From Streptomyces syringium (GTDB lineage Bacteria > Actinomycetota > Actinomycetes > Streptomycetales > Streptomycetaceae): a stretch of 64,000 nt of DNA. Position numbers and translations under genes: made by a program. Of this stretch, positions 55,242 through 64,000 are shown piece after piece (position 1 is the first letter of the stretch; each line of letters begins with the position of its first letter). The notes below the pieces were generated by a model. The model was not told the origin of the DNA and searched no databases. It saw only the letters and a list, made by a program, of their open reading frames with translations. The stretch spans positions 558,001 to 622,000 of the forward strand of contig NZ_JAGIOH010000001.1 in NCBI RefSeq assembly GCF_017876625.1, in the 5' to 3' direction.

Positions 55242-56132
55242 TCGCTCCCCGGGCGCTGGAGCTGCACTTCACGTCGACCCCCGACGCTCGTGAGTTCCTC
55301 GGGGTTCCGCGCGCTTTGCCGGATCTCGAAGAAGTCGTCGATCGTCGAAGACGAGGAAGTCGATGTTCCCACCTGCGTGGACAATGTCTTTGGGGTGTTA
55401 ACCGTGTTCCGCCGCGTAGGGGAACGCGTTCTTCGCGACGTGGCCGCCGAAGGTGCTGCGAGCTCCGGGCAGCGACCCGGCTGCTGGTGGGACGGATGGC
55501 GATGTCGTGTTCGCCAGTGACCTGGCCGGCGTAACACCCCACGGCGTGCTTGCGTCCCGCTCCGGCATCCGGGCGCCCTGGGACCGACTGGAACGCAATC
55601 AGCGTCGGCCGATGCCCCGGCGGCACCGTCTTCGTCGACAACCCGCCCATCTACGAGGACCACATCGAGCTCAAGTACGGAGCCGAGTGCCGTGCAGGCC
55701 AGCGATCAGTGGCGGCTCGTTCCAGCCCGGTTCGGGTTGACCCACGGCCGGTTGCGGCGGCGACACCTTGGGACAGGCCTGCTGGCGACTGCCTGCTCCC
55801 TGCGCTGCCAGCCTTCCAACAGCTCTTCCCCGTCAGATACCTGGTTGATCTTTCGCAAGGTGCCACCCTGGGGCCTTCGGGTGGGCTTCCTGACGGGACT
55901 CGGTTGGGGAAAGCGCGGTAGTCGGCGGGGAGGCCGGTCATTGAATGACGCCGTGACGGGAAGAAGAGGTCACCTGTCGGTGGGTGGTGCGGGGGAAAGG
56001 GGAGCCGGTGGCGCGACTCCGTACGCCTGGGTCGATGCCGAGAGGACGGCGAGGGTGTCGCGTAGGTGCTCGTCGTGCGGGTAGTTGCCAGTGGCCGGTG
56101 TCCAAACCGGTCCCGCAGACGAAGGGATTCCC
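55242..56132. other. 891-bp degenerate region
   Basis: Overlapping frames on both strands with no ribosome site and inconsistent codon use. A plus frame with GTVFVDNPPIYEDHIELKYG (about 55615-55680) and a minus frame with FGGHVAKNAFPYAAEHG (about 55400-55450) look protein-like but are short and disrupted. They may be fragments of decayed genes, possibly from a mobile element. Confidence 0.4.
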
Positions 56133-56408
56133 GTGCGTCTTGCTCGACTCGTCGCCATCGCCTGTACGGCTGTAGCCCTGCTTTCCGGTCCCACGCTCGG
56201 ATCCGCCGTCGCCGCTCCGTCCCCGAAGCCGCCCGAGCCTCTCCTTCTGGACCTCACAAGGGTAATCACCCTGAGAAACATGCTCAACGGTCCGATTCAA
56301 CTCAATGTGCTCGCGAACGTGCGCAACGAGGGGGCGTTCATCGGAGCCGTGTCCTCGGAGATCGGTGATGACGGCCCAGGGGCTGGGGTGTCAGTTTCGG
56401 TGCCCTGA
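56133..56408 (+). CDS. Small secreted protein
   Basis: Secreted protein of 91 residues. GTG 56133 follows GAAGGGA. The signal peptide ends near SAVAAPSPKP. The mature part of about 63 residues (LLDLTRVITLRNMLNGPIQL ... GAFIGAVSS) has no cysteine and no recognised domain. It stands alone between gene-poor stretches. Confidence 0.65.
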   Translation: MRLARLVAIACTAVALLSGPTLGSAVAAPSPKPPEPLLLDLTRVITLRNMLNGPIQLNVLANVRNEGAFIGAVSSEIGDDGPGAGVSVSVP

Positions 56409-57205
56409 CAGCCGGTCACGGGGCTCTGGGGCTTCCCCGGGACCCATCGTGGTGGCCCGGTGTCGGGGTGGGGGGCAACTCGCCAGCATGGGGTCGCCCC
56501 GCGTGGGGCGGGGCGTGGGCATCGCATCAAGGAGCTGGCCCTGGAGGGCGGGGCTATACCAGCGCGGGGGCGAAGCTCTGAACTCGTAGTACCGCGCTGC
56601 GGCTGGCGCAGGCAGGGGCCTTCCTGCTCCTCTGGGCGTTTTCTGTTTCTGAGGCCCAATGCGGCGCGTGCCGGTGGTGTATCTGCCGCACAACCCGAGG
56701 TCGGCACGGGTCCACACCCGTTGGCCGAGCGGCATCGGAGGTACTCCGCCGACGGTGCTACGACGCGAGCCGGGAGTCGGCTCTGTGGGAGCCGCTGTTC
56801 GAGATGCTCGCGCGTTCTCCGGCCAGGGCCGCCGACCCTGGCCGGAGACTGAGGAGAGCGCTGAGCACCGCGTCTCGTCTCAGGCGCGCTTCCTCCCGAG
56901 CGATTCGCCTGTGATCCAGGTCACCTGCAGCCTCTGCCCGAGGTCGAGCCTGACGGGTGGTGCGCGGACACAGGGGTGGGGCTTTGGGCCGGTCAGGGGC
57001 GTTACCTGTGAGTAGTTGGGTGACAGCGGAACGGATTGGTCTACGCCTCTATGCGACGGCATGATCACGGGTCGTGAAAAAATTAGGGACTCCGGTACGC
57101 GTTCGGGCCCCCTGGTCCGAAATCCTGCGGCTGAGGACAACCGTCCTCCGGCGCCCTTATGGGGATGGGGAGTTGGGCGCCGCCCGCAGGACGTGAGGAT
57201 GGCTC
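56409..57205. other. 797-bp gene-poor stretch
   Basis: No convincing gene. It contains the hairpin at 56817-56847. The final 30 bases hold the ribosome site of the small-protein gene. Confidence 0.4.
56817..56847. terminator. Perfect 12-bp hairpin
   Basis: Stem CTCCGGCCAGGG / CCCTGGCCGGAG with a seven-base loop, in a stretch with no gene, possibly a leftover terminator. Confidence 0.4.
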
Positions 57206-57400
57206 GTGACTGTTAACGACGCGCTCAGCGCGCTGGTGGTGGCCACCGCGCTGCGTGTTTTCGCTCCGGACGTACGCACGCTGGCACGGCGCGTGCTCAG
57301 CGCCGGAGTACGGGTCGGCACTGCCGGGCTGCTGGGGGACACCCCCCGCACCACCCGCACGTCGCCCCTGCCACTGATCTCCCGCGACGAGGAGGTCTGA
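57206..57400 (+). CDS. Small protein upstream of the sigma-like gene
   Basis: Protein of 64 residues. GTG 57206 has a weak AGGA site. It has a hydrophobic-amphipathic start (ALSALVVATALRVFAPDVRT) and two base pairs separate its stop from the next ATG, so it heads a three-gene operon. I do not recognise it. Confidence 0.6.
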   Translation: MTVNDALSALVVATALRVFAPDVRTLARRVLSAGVRVGTAGLLGDTPRTTRTSPLPLISRDEEV

Positions 57401-57402
57401 CC

Positions 57403-58041
57403 ATGCACACCCCGCCATCCGGCGAAGCCGACCGAACTGGCGAAGCCCAGTTCACCCTGCCCAGCAGCTTCCTCGACGAGCTCAACTCACTCGAAGGCAT
57501 GCAGTACCAGATGCCGCCGGACCTGGAAGCCTTCTACGACCTGTACGCCAAGGCGCACCTGCGCTACGCCCACACGATGCTCGGCGACAAGAAGTCCGCC
57601 AAGGCCGTAGTCCGCCGCCTCTACTCCCACCTGGCCCTGAACTGGGTGGTCGTACTCAAGGAGGAGAGCCCCGAGGCATACGCCTTCGCCCTGCTCAAGC
57701 AACGGGTCGAGACACACTTGCGGCTCACGGGCACCGCCCCGCAGATGGTGCAGACCGCCAGCTTCCAGCAGGCCGCCCGCGCCACGCTCGAAGCCATGCG
57801 CGGCCAACTCCAGATCATGGAATCCTCCCTCGGCCTCTTCACCGCCATAGCCTCGCTCCCCGCCCGCCAGTACGACGTCATCGTGCTGCACTACCTGCTG
57901 GGCTACCCCAGCTCCCGCATCGCCGACATCATGGGCATCAAGCCCGACACCGTCCGCTCCCACCGCCGCCTGGCCCGGGAACGCATCGCCACCAAGCTCG
58001 GCCTGTCCATGACCCCGGCTGCCGACGAAGACAAGGAGTAA
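57403..58041 (+). CDS. Divergent sigma-70-like protein
   Basis: Protein of 212 residues. The C-terminal third is a sigma-70 region-4-like helix-turn-helix: LPARQYDVIVLHYLLGYPSSRIADIMGIKPDTVRSHRRLARERI. The N-terminal domain (LEAFYDLYAKAHLRYAHTMLGDKKSAK) loosely resembles region 2, but the central LYSHLALNWVVVLKE is unusual. Either a divergent ECF sigma factor or a regulator related to one. It lies between a small protein and an unknown protein. Confidence 0.75.
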   Translation: MHTPPSGEADRTGEAQFTLPSSFLDELNSLEGMQYQMPPDLEAFYDLYAKAHLRYAHTMLGDKKSAKAVVRRLYSHLALNWVVVLKEESPEAYAFALLKQRVETHLRLTGTAPQMVQTASFQQAARATLEAMRGQLQIMESSLGLFTAIASLPARQYDVIVLHYLLGYPSSRIADIMGIKPDTVRSHRRLARERIATKLGLSMTPAADEDKE

Positions 58042-58045
58042 CACC

Positions 58046-58681
58046 GTGCCGCGCAGCACCGACGAAGCCCTGGCTGAAGCCGGCTTGCCCGATCCCTTCA
58101 GCGACGAGGACATGGACGACCTGAAGCAGGAAATCGTCCGCGACGTCACCGCCGGCATGATGTTCGGCGCCCGGCCCGCGCCCGCAGGGCACTTCCCCAC
58201 CGCGCACGACCGGGCCAACAAGGAGCTCCAGGACCTGGCCGCCCAGCTGCTCCACCGCGACGACGTCGGCGCCCGGCTGACCAAACTGTGCGACGAGGGC
58301 ATCGACCCCGACGGCGCCCTGCACTTCGCCTGCCTGCTCAGCCTCGCCAACGAACCGACCTGCGCCCAGTTCTGGTGGCAGTTCTCCGCCGGCGCCGGCA
58401 ACGCCCTCGCCGCCTACTGCCTGCACCTGCTCCACCTCGGCCGCGGCGACCTGCGCGACGCCGACCACTGGGCCTACCAGGCCGTCGCCCTTACCGACCA
58501 CTACCCCAGCCCCTTCTCCCAGCGCGTCACCGGCCCCCAGCCGCACTTCCCCAGCGACGCCCTGCGCAAGGTCGTCGGCCGGCTCAAGGCCGACGAGGTC
58601 GAGGAGTTCGGCTTCGGCCGCGTCATGCACCCCGACCCCCACCTCGCCAACCAGATCGAAGAGCTGGCCGACGCCCTCTGA
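58046..58681 (+). CDS. Unknown protein of the sigma-like operon
   Basis: Protein of 211 residues starting from GTG 58046, with AAGGAG at 7 bases. It is rich in helix-forming residues (LHFACLLSLANEPTCAQFWWQFSAG; YCLHLLHLGRGDLRDA), suggesting TPR-like repeats. Co-transcribed with the sigma-like gene; could act as its regulator. Function unknown. Confidence 0.7.
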   Translation: MPRSTDEALAEAGLPDPFSDEDMDDLKQEIVRDVTAGMMFGARPAPAGHFPTAHDRANKELQDLAAQLLHRDDVGARLTKLCDEGIDPDGALHFACLLSLANEPTCAQFWWQFSAGAGNALAAYCLHLLHLGRGDLRDADHWAYQAVALTDHYPSPFSQRVTGPQPHFPSDALRKVVGRLKADEVEEFGFGRVMHPDPHLANQIEELADAL

Positions 58682-58697
58682 CCTGCAAGACACGGCG

Positions 58698-58735
58698 GTC
58701 GGTTGCCCCGTCCAGGGGGCAACCGACTGTTCTTG
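58698..58735 (+). terminator. Terminator of the sigma-like operon
   Basis: Twelve-base perfect stem GTCGGTTGCCCC / GGGGCAACCGAC with a six-base loop, 17 bases past the stop, followed by TGTTCTTG. Confidence 0.85.
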
Positions 58736-59105
58736 TTTCCCTCGGCACCCGCCGAAACTCCCCGGCTCGGCCGTGAAAGGGCCGACGCACGCCCGAAGCT
58801 GCGCGGAGGCCGACCCAGGACCGGCTGCCTTGCCCCGCCGCCGCTTGCGTCGGGACTGGTGGCCATTCGGCCGCCGACGCTGAACCATGCGCAGTCGCTG
58901 CGGTCGCTGACCGCCAGACCACCTGACCGAGCCGATCCAGGGCCGGCCGGGACACCGGCGGGCGGCGGGTAGGGCAGCCGGGCAACAGCGCGGGCGGCCC
59001 GCTTCCCGTCCCGTTCGCCAGGCCGGTCCCTTGACATCGCGGCGCCTGTTGTGGCTGGTCAAGGCGGTGAAAGGGCCTCTTTGGCCCTCGGTCATAGTGG
59101 GCGCC
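58736..59105. other. 370-bp spacer
   Basis: No gene seen. The end near 59050-59105 (GTCATAGTGGGCGCC) precedes the flavoprotein start, where the ribosome site is not obvious. Confidence 0.4.
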
Positions 59106-60662
59106 ATGGACTATGACGTAGTGGTGGCCGGAGGCGGCCCGGTCGGACTGATGCTGGCCTGCGAACTCCGGCTCGGAGGCACGCGGGTGGCCGTCCTGGA
59201 GCGCCTCACCGAAGTGAACCCGACGATCAAGGGCGGGGCGATCACCACGCCCAGCGCCGAGGCCCTCTACCGCCGGGGCATGCTGCCCGCGCTGGCCGAG
59301 GCGCAGCGGCAGGCGATGGACCGCTTCCAGGCATTCATGCGCGAGCGGAACGGCGGGGACGGAGGCGGGGCCGCCGGCCAAGGGCTCGGGTTCGTCGGGC
59401 ACTTCGCCGGGATCATGCTGCGCGCCGACCTGGTCGACCGCACGGAGCCGGGCTTCGGCGACGCCGGACCCGCCGCCGAGATCCTCCTCGTGACGCAGCA
59501 GGAGATCGAGCGGCTGCTCGGCGAGCGGGCGGACGAGCTCGGCGTCGACGTGCGCCGGGGAGTGGAGCTGACGGGCTTCGACGCGGACGACGAGGGCGTC
59601 ACGGTGCGGACGGACGGCGGGGCGATACGCGCCGGCTGGCTCGTGGGCTGCGACGGCGGCCGCAGCACGGTCCGCAAGCTCGCGGGGTTCGCATTCCCGG
59701 GTACGGACCCGGAGATCACCTGCCACCAGGCGGTGGTGGAGATGACCGGCACCGAGGACCTGACGGTCGGCTGGACCGCCACGGACACCGGGGTCTACGC
59801 CCACGGGCCGATGCCGGGCCGCATCGTCACCGTGGAGTTCGACGGCCCGCCGGCCGACCGGGACGCGCCGGTCACCACCGAGGACCTCCAGGAGAGCCTG
59901 CGCCGTGTCTCCGGCGTGGACGTCACGATCACCGAGGTGCGGACCGCGACCCGCTTCACCGACCACGCCCGCCAGGTCACCGAGTACCGCAAGGGCCGGG
60001 TGCTGCTGGCAGGCGACGCGGCGCACGTGCACTCAGCGTTCGGCAGCCAGGGGCTGAGCCTGGGCATCGGGGACGCGATGAACCTCGGTTGGAAGCTCGC
60101 CGCGGTGATCGCCGGCCGGGCACCGGAGAGGCTGCTGGACACGTACACCGCCGAACGGCACCCGGTCGACGCGGGGATCCTGGACTGGACCCGGTCCCAG
60201 GTCGCGGCCATGCGCCCGGACCCGCAGTCCCGGGCCCTGCGTAAGATCGTCAGCGACCTGGCGGGGACGGTCACGGGCACCACGTACCTCACCGCGCGGC
60301 TCAACGGCGCCGGAGTGCGGTACGAGCTGCCGGGCGAACACCCGCTGACCGGCCGCAGCGCCCCTGACCTCGAACTCGCCGACGGCAGCCGTCTCGCGGA
60401 CCACCTCCACGGCGGCCGGGCGCTGCTGCTCGACCTCACCGACGACCCGGAGCTCCGGGCCCTCGCCGCGGGGTACGCCGGCCGCGTCGACACCCTGACG
60501 GCCGGCTGCCCGGCCCGCCCGGAACTGGCGGCCGTCCTCGTCCGTCCGGACGGCTTCACGGCCTGGGCGGCCGACGCGCAGGCGCCGACGCCGACGGCCG
60601 GGCTGGCGGACGCGCTGGAGGAGTGGTTCGGAGTGCCAAAGGGTGCGGTGACGCCGGGCTGA
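59106..60662 (+). CDS. FAD-dependent monooxygenase, class A
   Basis: Monooxygenase of 518 residues of the same group as the rox product. GxGxxG in VVVAGGGPVGLMLACELRL, DG in [15 protein letters not shown], and the GD motif [22 protein letters not shown] are clear, and the C-terminus (ALLLDLTDDPELRALAAGYAG) is thioredoxin-like. It lacks an RAE-like upstream sequence in what I can see. These enzymes hydroxylate aromatic polyketides or drugs. Substrate unknown; it stands alone. Confidence 0.88.
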   Translation: MDYDVVVAGGGPVGLMLACELRLGGTRVAVLERLTEVNPTIKGGAITTPSAEALYRRGMLPALAEAQRQAMDRFQAFMRERNGGDGGGAAGQGLGFVGHFAGIMLRADLVDRTEPGFGDAGPAAEILLVTQQEIERLLGERADELGVDVRRGVELTGFDADDEGVTVRTDGGAIRAGWLVGCDGGRSTVRKLAGFAFPGTDPEITCHQAVVEMTGTEDLTVGWTATDTGVYAHGPMPGRIVTVEFDGPPADRDAPVTTEDLQESLRRVSGVDVTITEVRTATRFTDHARQVTEYRKGRVLLAGDAAHVHSAFGSQGLSLGIGDAMNLGWKLAAVIAGRAPERLLDTYTAERHPVDAGILDWTRSQVAAMRPDPQSRALRKIVSDLAGTVTGTTYLTARLNGAGVRYELPGEHPLTGRSAPDLELADGSRLADHLHGGRALLLDLTDDPELRALAAGYAGRVDTLTAGCPARPELAAVLVRPDGFTAWAADAQAPTPTAGLADALEEWFGVPKGAVTPG

Positions 60663-61185
60663 TCCACCGCTCTGCTGACTGACTCGAACCACGAGCCGAT
60701 CCCACCCACGGCCGCCGCATCCACCCGGTGTGGCGGCCGCCCGCACCCAATCCCGGCCCAGCAGCAGCCCACAGCTCTTAGCTTGGCCCGGCCGCATGGT
60801 CACTCTTTGGAGTGATCGCAGGGTATGGAGACGGCCTTGCTCGTGATCTGCAAGCACTCAAGGACCGTGATCACGAGCCGAATACGACCACTGGCCGTGT
60901 TGCCTGCGGGGTGCTCGGGTTGTGTGGAAGGCTCAGTGGGTCTCAGCCAGGCTGAGCAAGACGTCGGCTCGGTATGCCGGGTGCCCGGGCTCCATCGCGG
61001 CCGCCTTCTCGGCGGGCGGGGACTGCTGCTGGTTGAGTCGCTCCTGGACCGGGGCACCAGGCGGTATCCGCGCTCGGGATGCGCTGGTCGTGATGGCCAT
61101 CGTCGTCACACGCCCCCCTACCACGCCGTACTCCAGGGAGGTTCGGGCGGTTCCCAGGACGCATTTCGAACGAGGAGGAGTTTCC
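60663..61185. other. 523-bp spacer, nothing recognised
   Basis: Less GC-rich than surrounding genes around 60780-60900. No convincing ORF or terminator by eye. Confidence 0.4.
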
Positions 61186-61605
61186 ATGTCCAGGAAGACA
61201 TCCCGTACGGCAGTTGGCGGCCACCCCGGCATCAGGCGTCCCGGATGCGCTGCTGTTCCGAAGTCTCTTTGTGGGCAAGACCACGGTGCTCTCCTTGGTT
61301 ACGAGCAGTGGGCAGATGCGGACGCCGTCCCGGCCGACGCCAGGGCGCGGACGTTCTACCGCCGCCTGAGCGTGATCACGGACGGCGAGCAGCGGGTTCC
61401 CAGGGTCATCGCGTTCGCCGAGATCGACGTCGACGACGCAGAGACAGCCCAGGTCATGCTCGACACCGTCACCCAGGCACTAGCGGCGGACTCGAAGCCG
61501 TACCACCCGTGGGGGATCTCGGCTACCTGTCCGAGTGGACGTCTCAGGAACACCACCAGGAGGGCTTCGCCGACACCGCCCGCTCGAGCCGCCCAGCCTG
61601 GCTGA
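61186..61605 (+). CDS. Uncertain ORF with a strong ribosome site
   Basis: Frame of 139 residues from ATG 61186, preceded by GAGGAGG at 8 bases, one of the best sites in this stretch. It has a protein-like core (ARTFYRRLSVITDGEQRVPR; FAEIDVDDAETAQVMLDTVTQ) and a basic, low-quality C-terminus (TTRRASPTPPARAAQPG). An adjacent frame reads GDLGYLSEWTSQEHHQEGFAD, which would continue the core, so a frameshift near 61510 is possible. Function unknown. Confidence 0.5.
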   Translation: MSRKTSRTAVGGHPGIRRPGCAAVPKSLCGQDHGALLGYEQWADADAVPADARARTFYRRLSVITDGEQRVPRVIAFAEIDVDDAETAQVMLDTVTQALAADSKPYHPWGISATCPSGRLRNTTRRASPTPPARAAQPG

Positions 61606-61679
61606 GGCTCAGGGGCCTGCCGGGAGTGCGCCCGATCGGAGTGCGACGCCCGCGCTCTGGCCTTGAGGATGAAAGAGGT

Positions 61680-62357
61680 TCAGTCTTTCTCCGGTGTTCT
61701 GCGGCCGCTTTGCTCGTGCAGGTTGAGTTCGTACGCCAGCAGTGCCGCCTGCGTGCGGTTGTCGACGTCGAGCTTGGTGAGGGCCCGGGAGACGTACGTC
61801 TTGACGGTGGACGCGCTCATGTACAGCCGTTCGGCGATCTCGGCGTTGCTCATGCCCTGTCCGAGGAGGGCGAAGACCTCCCGCTCGCGTGTGCTGAGCC
61901 TGGCGATCAGGGCGCGGGCCTCGGCCGCGCGCCGGGGCACGGACGCCCCACGCGAGAGGAGTTGCTGGGTGACGGTGGGGGACAGCACGGTGCCGCCGGC
62001 GGCGACCGTACACACCGCGTGGATGAGCTGTTCCGGGTTGAGCTGTTTCAGCAGGAATCCCGAGGCCCCCGCGTGCAGCGCGGCGGTGATGTTCTCGTCC
62101 ATGCCGAACGTGGTCAGGACGAGCACCTTGGGCGGGTCGGGCCGTGCGAGGAGGTGGCGCGTGGCGGCCAGGCCGTCGCAGCCCGGCATCTCGATGTCCA
62201 TCAGCACCACGTCCGGCGGGCACCGGCGGGCCTGTTCGATGGCGTCGAGGCCGTCCCGGGCCTCCGCCGTGACCGTGATCTGCGGAGATGCCTCCACGAT
62301 GGCGCGGATCCCGGCGCGCACCAGGGCGTCGTCGTCGGCGATCAGGACGCGGATCAC
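61680..62357 (-). CDS. NarL/LuxR-type response regulator
   Basis: Response regulator of 225 residues. The phosphorylated aspartate is Asp54 (DVVLMDIEMPG) and the signalling Thr/Lys are in LVLTTFG and GFLLKQ. The C-terminal LuxR helix-turn-helix reads LSTREREVFALLGQGMSNAEIAERLYMSASTVKTYVSRALTKL (in parts). GTG 62357 follows AGGAGA, and the stop of the kinase overlaps it by GTGA, so both are coupled. Confidence 0.9.
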   Translation of the reverse strand: MIRVLIADDDALVRAGIRAIVEASPQITVTAEARDGLDAIEQARRCPPDVVLMDIEMPGCDGLAATRHLLARPDPPKVLVLTTFGMDENITAALHAGASGFLLKQLNPEQLIHAVCTVAAGGTVLSPTVTQQLLSRGASVPRRAAEARALIARLSTREREVFALLGQGMSNAEIAERLYMSASTVKTYVSRALTKLDVDNRTQAALLAYELNLHEQSGRRTPEKD

Positions 62358-63532
62358 GGGTTCTCCTGGGTGAGGGAAGCGGGGCGGGGGGCGAGGTCGC
62401 CGGGGAGCGGCAGTCGGGCCTCCAGGACGAATCCGCCGCCCGGCGCAGGGGCCGTCGTCAGGGCGCCGCCCGCGGAGCGGACCTCTTCGCGGAGCCAGGC
62501 AAGGCCGTGGCCGGTGCCCGGCAGCGGGTCGCTGTCCGGCGGCGGCACCTCGTTGGCCACGGTGACGATCAGCTCGGTGCCGGTCTGGTGGATCCGGATG
62601 TCGACGGCGGCGCTGCGGGCGTGGCGTGCAGCGTTGCTCAGCCCTTCCGCGACGACCTTGTAGGCGAGGTCCTGGGCGGCCGGGTCGGGAGGGACCGGGG
62701 AGATGTGGACGTTGATGGTGATCGGCCGGCCGCCGTCGCGGTAGCGGCCGATCACGGGGGCGAGGTCCGCCAGGGTGTGCCGGCGTTCGGCCGGCGGCAC
62801 CTCGCCGGGGTCGGGCGTCTTCGCGAGCACGACGATCTCGCGCAGGGCGTGGACGGCGTCGCGCCCCGCGTCGGAGATGAGCCGGCACCCGTCCTTGACG
62901 GGTGCCGACGCGTCCTTGCGGACCGCGATGGCGCCGGCCTGGAGCACCATGAGGGTGATCTGACGCCCGACCCCGTTGTGGATGTCCCGTACGAGCCGTT
63001 CGCGCTGGCGCAGGGCCGCCTCGCGGAGCCGGCCCTCCTGGAGGAGGGCCTCCCTGGCCTGCCGCTCGGCGGTGAGCTCGGCCATCTTCCTGTTCGCCTT
63101 CGCCAGGCAGCCCATGAGCACCGGTACGAGCACGATGACCGCGGCCCCGAAGAAGGTGGCCTCCGGGTGCGGGGCATGCGCGATGAGCGACTCCGGCGTC
63201 GCGAGCGCGAAGACCAGGGAGACGAGCACCAGGACCGTGGCCAGTACGGAGTGGCCCTTGCGGACCGCGGTGTAGCAGGCCAGCGTCGTGCTCAGCAGAT
63301 GGCCGGTGACCATCACGCCGGCGGCCGAGAGCACGCTGTAGGGCAGGAGGAAGCGCTCGCGCCACACTGTGGTCACCGCGATGGCGAGGGAGATCAGCAG
63401 GCCCGCGGTCCGGTCCGGGACGAGGCCCGCGTCCGGGACGACCAGCGCGATGTCGACGAGCGGGATGCCGTAGACCACCGCCAGGACGGTGTTTTTCCAC
63501 CGGCTGTTGCACAGCGCGGTGTACCACTCCAT
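62354..63532 (-). CDS. Sensor histidine kinase, HisKA_3 type
   Basis: Kinase of 392 residues. Four to five hydrophobic segments in the first 145 residues form the membrane sensor. The phospho-accepting histidine is His185 (LVRDIHNGVGRQITLMVLQ), and the ATPase N-box is VVAEGLSNAARHA with a G box at GTGHGLAWLREEV. It is the partner of the adjacent response regulator. GAAGGG lies upstream of ATG 63532. Stimulus unknown. Confidence 0.9.
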   Translation of the reverse strand: MEWYTALCNSRWKNTVLAVVYGIPLVDIALVVPDAGLVPDRTAGLLISLAIAVTTVWRERFLLPYSVLSAAGVMVTGHLLSTTLACYTAVRKGHSVLATVLVLVSLVFALATPESLIAHAPHPEATFFGAAVIVLVPVLMGCLAKANRKMAELTAERQAREALLQEGRLREAALRQRERLVRDIHNGVGRQITLMVLQAGAIAVRKDASAPVKDGCRLISDAGRDAVHALREIVVLAKTPDPGEVPPAERRHTLADLAPVIGRYRDGGRPITINVHISPVPPDPAAQDLAYKVVAEGLSNAARHARSAAVDIRIHQTGTELIVTVANEVPPPDSDPLPGTGHGLAWLREEVRSAGGALTTAPAPGGGFVLEARLPLPGDLAPRPASLTQENP

Positions 63533-63626
63533 GCCCGTACGCCCTTCAGATGATCACAATATGTCCGAATGGGTGGTGAGTCTATCCTCCGGACATCGTC
63601 GTCGGCCTTGCCCGGCGCTGCCGCCC

Positions 63627-64000
63627 TCAGGGCTTGCGCTGATCCCGTACGAGTTCCTGGAAGATCCGGTCCCGGTCGCGCTCCGGGTCGCGGAAGACCT
63701 CCTTCGCCGGGAAGTACTGCTGCTGCATCTTCCGCAGTTCCTCCGCGGACAGCGTGGTGCCGCTCGCGCCGGACAGGGCCTTGCGCACCTCGGCGAGCTT
63801 GCCGTCCGTCATGCTCTTCCAGCGCGCCTGACGGCGGTTGAGCTCCCGCTGGTCCCACACCCTGGCCCCGCTGGCGCGGAACTCGTCGTCGGAGATCCTG
63901 CCGATCAGCTTGTCCAGATACGGCTTCGCGCTCTTGTCGACGAAGTGGGCGTTGAAGGTGTCGAAACCGTTCTTGCCGTCCTTGCCGGGCTCGAGCACCG
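63627..64000 (-). CDS. C-terminal part of an unidentified protein (continues beyond window)
   Basis: About 124 residues of an open frame that continues past the right edge. Strongly charged and helical (FDTFNAHFVDKSAKPYLDKL; MTDGKLAEVRKALSGASGTTLSAEEL; RDPERDRDRIFQEL). I do not recognise it. Stop at 63627. Confidence 0.7.
   Translation of the reverse strand, partial: VLEPGKDGKNGFDTFNAHFVDKSAKPYLDKLIGRISDDEFRASGARVWDQRELNRRQARWKSMTDGKLAEVRKALSGASGTTLSAEELRKMQQQYFPAKEVFRDPERDRDRIFQELVRDQRKP

Overview
High-GC actinobacterial chromosome, almost certainly a Streptomyces: strong third-position GC, many GTG starts, mycothiol-type and SpoIIE-type families, and a Streptomyces-style XRE regulator. The window opens inside an MFS transporter gene and closes inside an unidentified gene on the minus strand. 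I saw no rRNA, tRNA, CRISPR array or intact insertion sequence.

1-12 kb: After the transporter and a 48-bp perfect palindrome comes a five-gene minus-strand operon (5443 to 1362). It encodes a 65-residue precursor peptide with ten cysteines, a MauE-like membrane protein, a MauD/TlpA-like thioredoxin with CxxC, an ABC exporter and an S26 signal peptidase. It looks like a complete pathway for a disulfide-rich secreted peptide, plausibly a bacteriocin. Next are a SpoIIE-type phosphatase, a GNAT enzyme, an O-methyltransferase and a cysteine-less L32 ribosomal protein with a Zur-like box upstream.

10.4-22 kb: A LysR regulator faces a nine-gene plus-strand operon: alpha/beta hydrolase, stand-alone adenylation enzyme, carrier protein, two acyl-CoA-dehydrogenase-like flavoproteins, flavin reductase, PanD, Fe/2-oxoglutarate oxygenase and zinc alcohol dehydrogenase. 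This is a compact biosynthetic cluster acting on a carrier-bound amino acid, possibly beta-alanine. An XRE regulator and an MFS exporter follow.

22-41 kb: Mixed accessory and housekeeping genes. They include an AnsP-like permease, a mycothiol-dependent-type enzyme, an I36 inhibitor and a lipoprotein, a frameshifted hydrolase remnant, and a lipoprotein gene without a normal start codon. A P-loop kinase-like protein, an APH-type kinase and an ATP-grasp protein follow. A three-gene operon then pairs binding-protein-like domains with a von Willebrand A domain. A PhzF-like enzyme meets a rifampicin monooxygenase (rox) gene tail to tail, and rox has a recognisable rifamycin-associated element upstream.

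41.7-53.2 kb: A long minus-strand operon of overlapping genes. From the promoter end it encodes an NfeD-like membrane protein, a VWA (TerY-like) protein, a PP2C phosphatase, a protein kinase, a dynamin-like GTPase, a C39-like protease, a GrpE-like factor, an unknown protein, a second dynamin-like GTPase, a truncated Hsp70 and a small YbjN-like protein. A macrodomain gene diverges from its head. This is the strongest candidate for an undescribed stress or defence system.

54-64 kb: Sparse, gene-poor DNA with a DinB-like gene and a small secreted protein. Then come a three-gene operon with a divergent sigma-like protein, a second Rox-like flavoprotein, an uncertain ORF, and a NarL-type response regulator with its histidine kinase.
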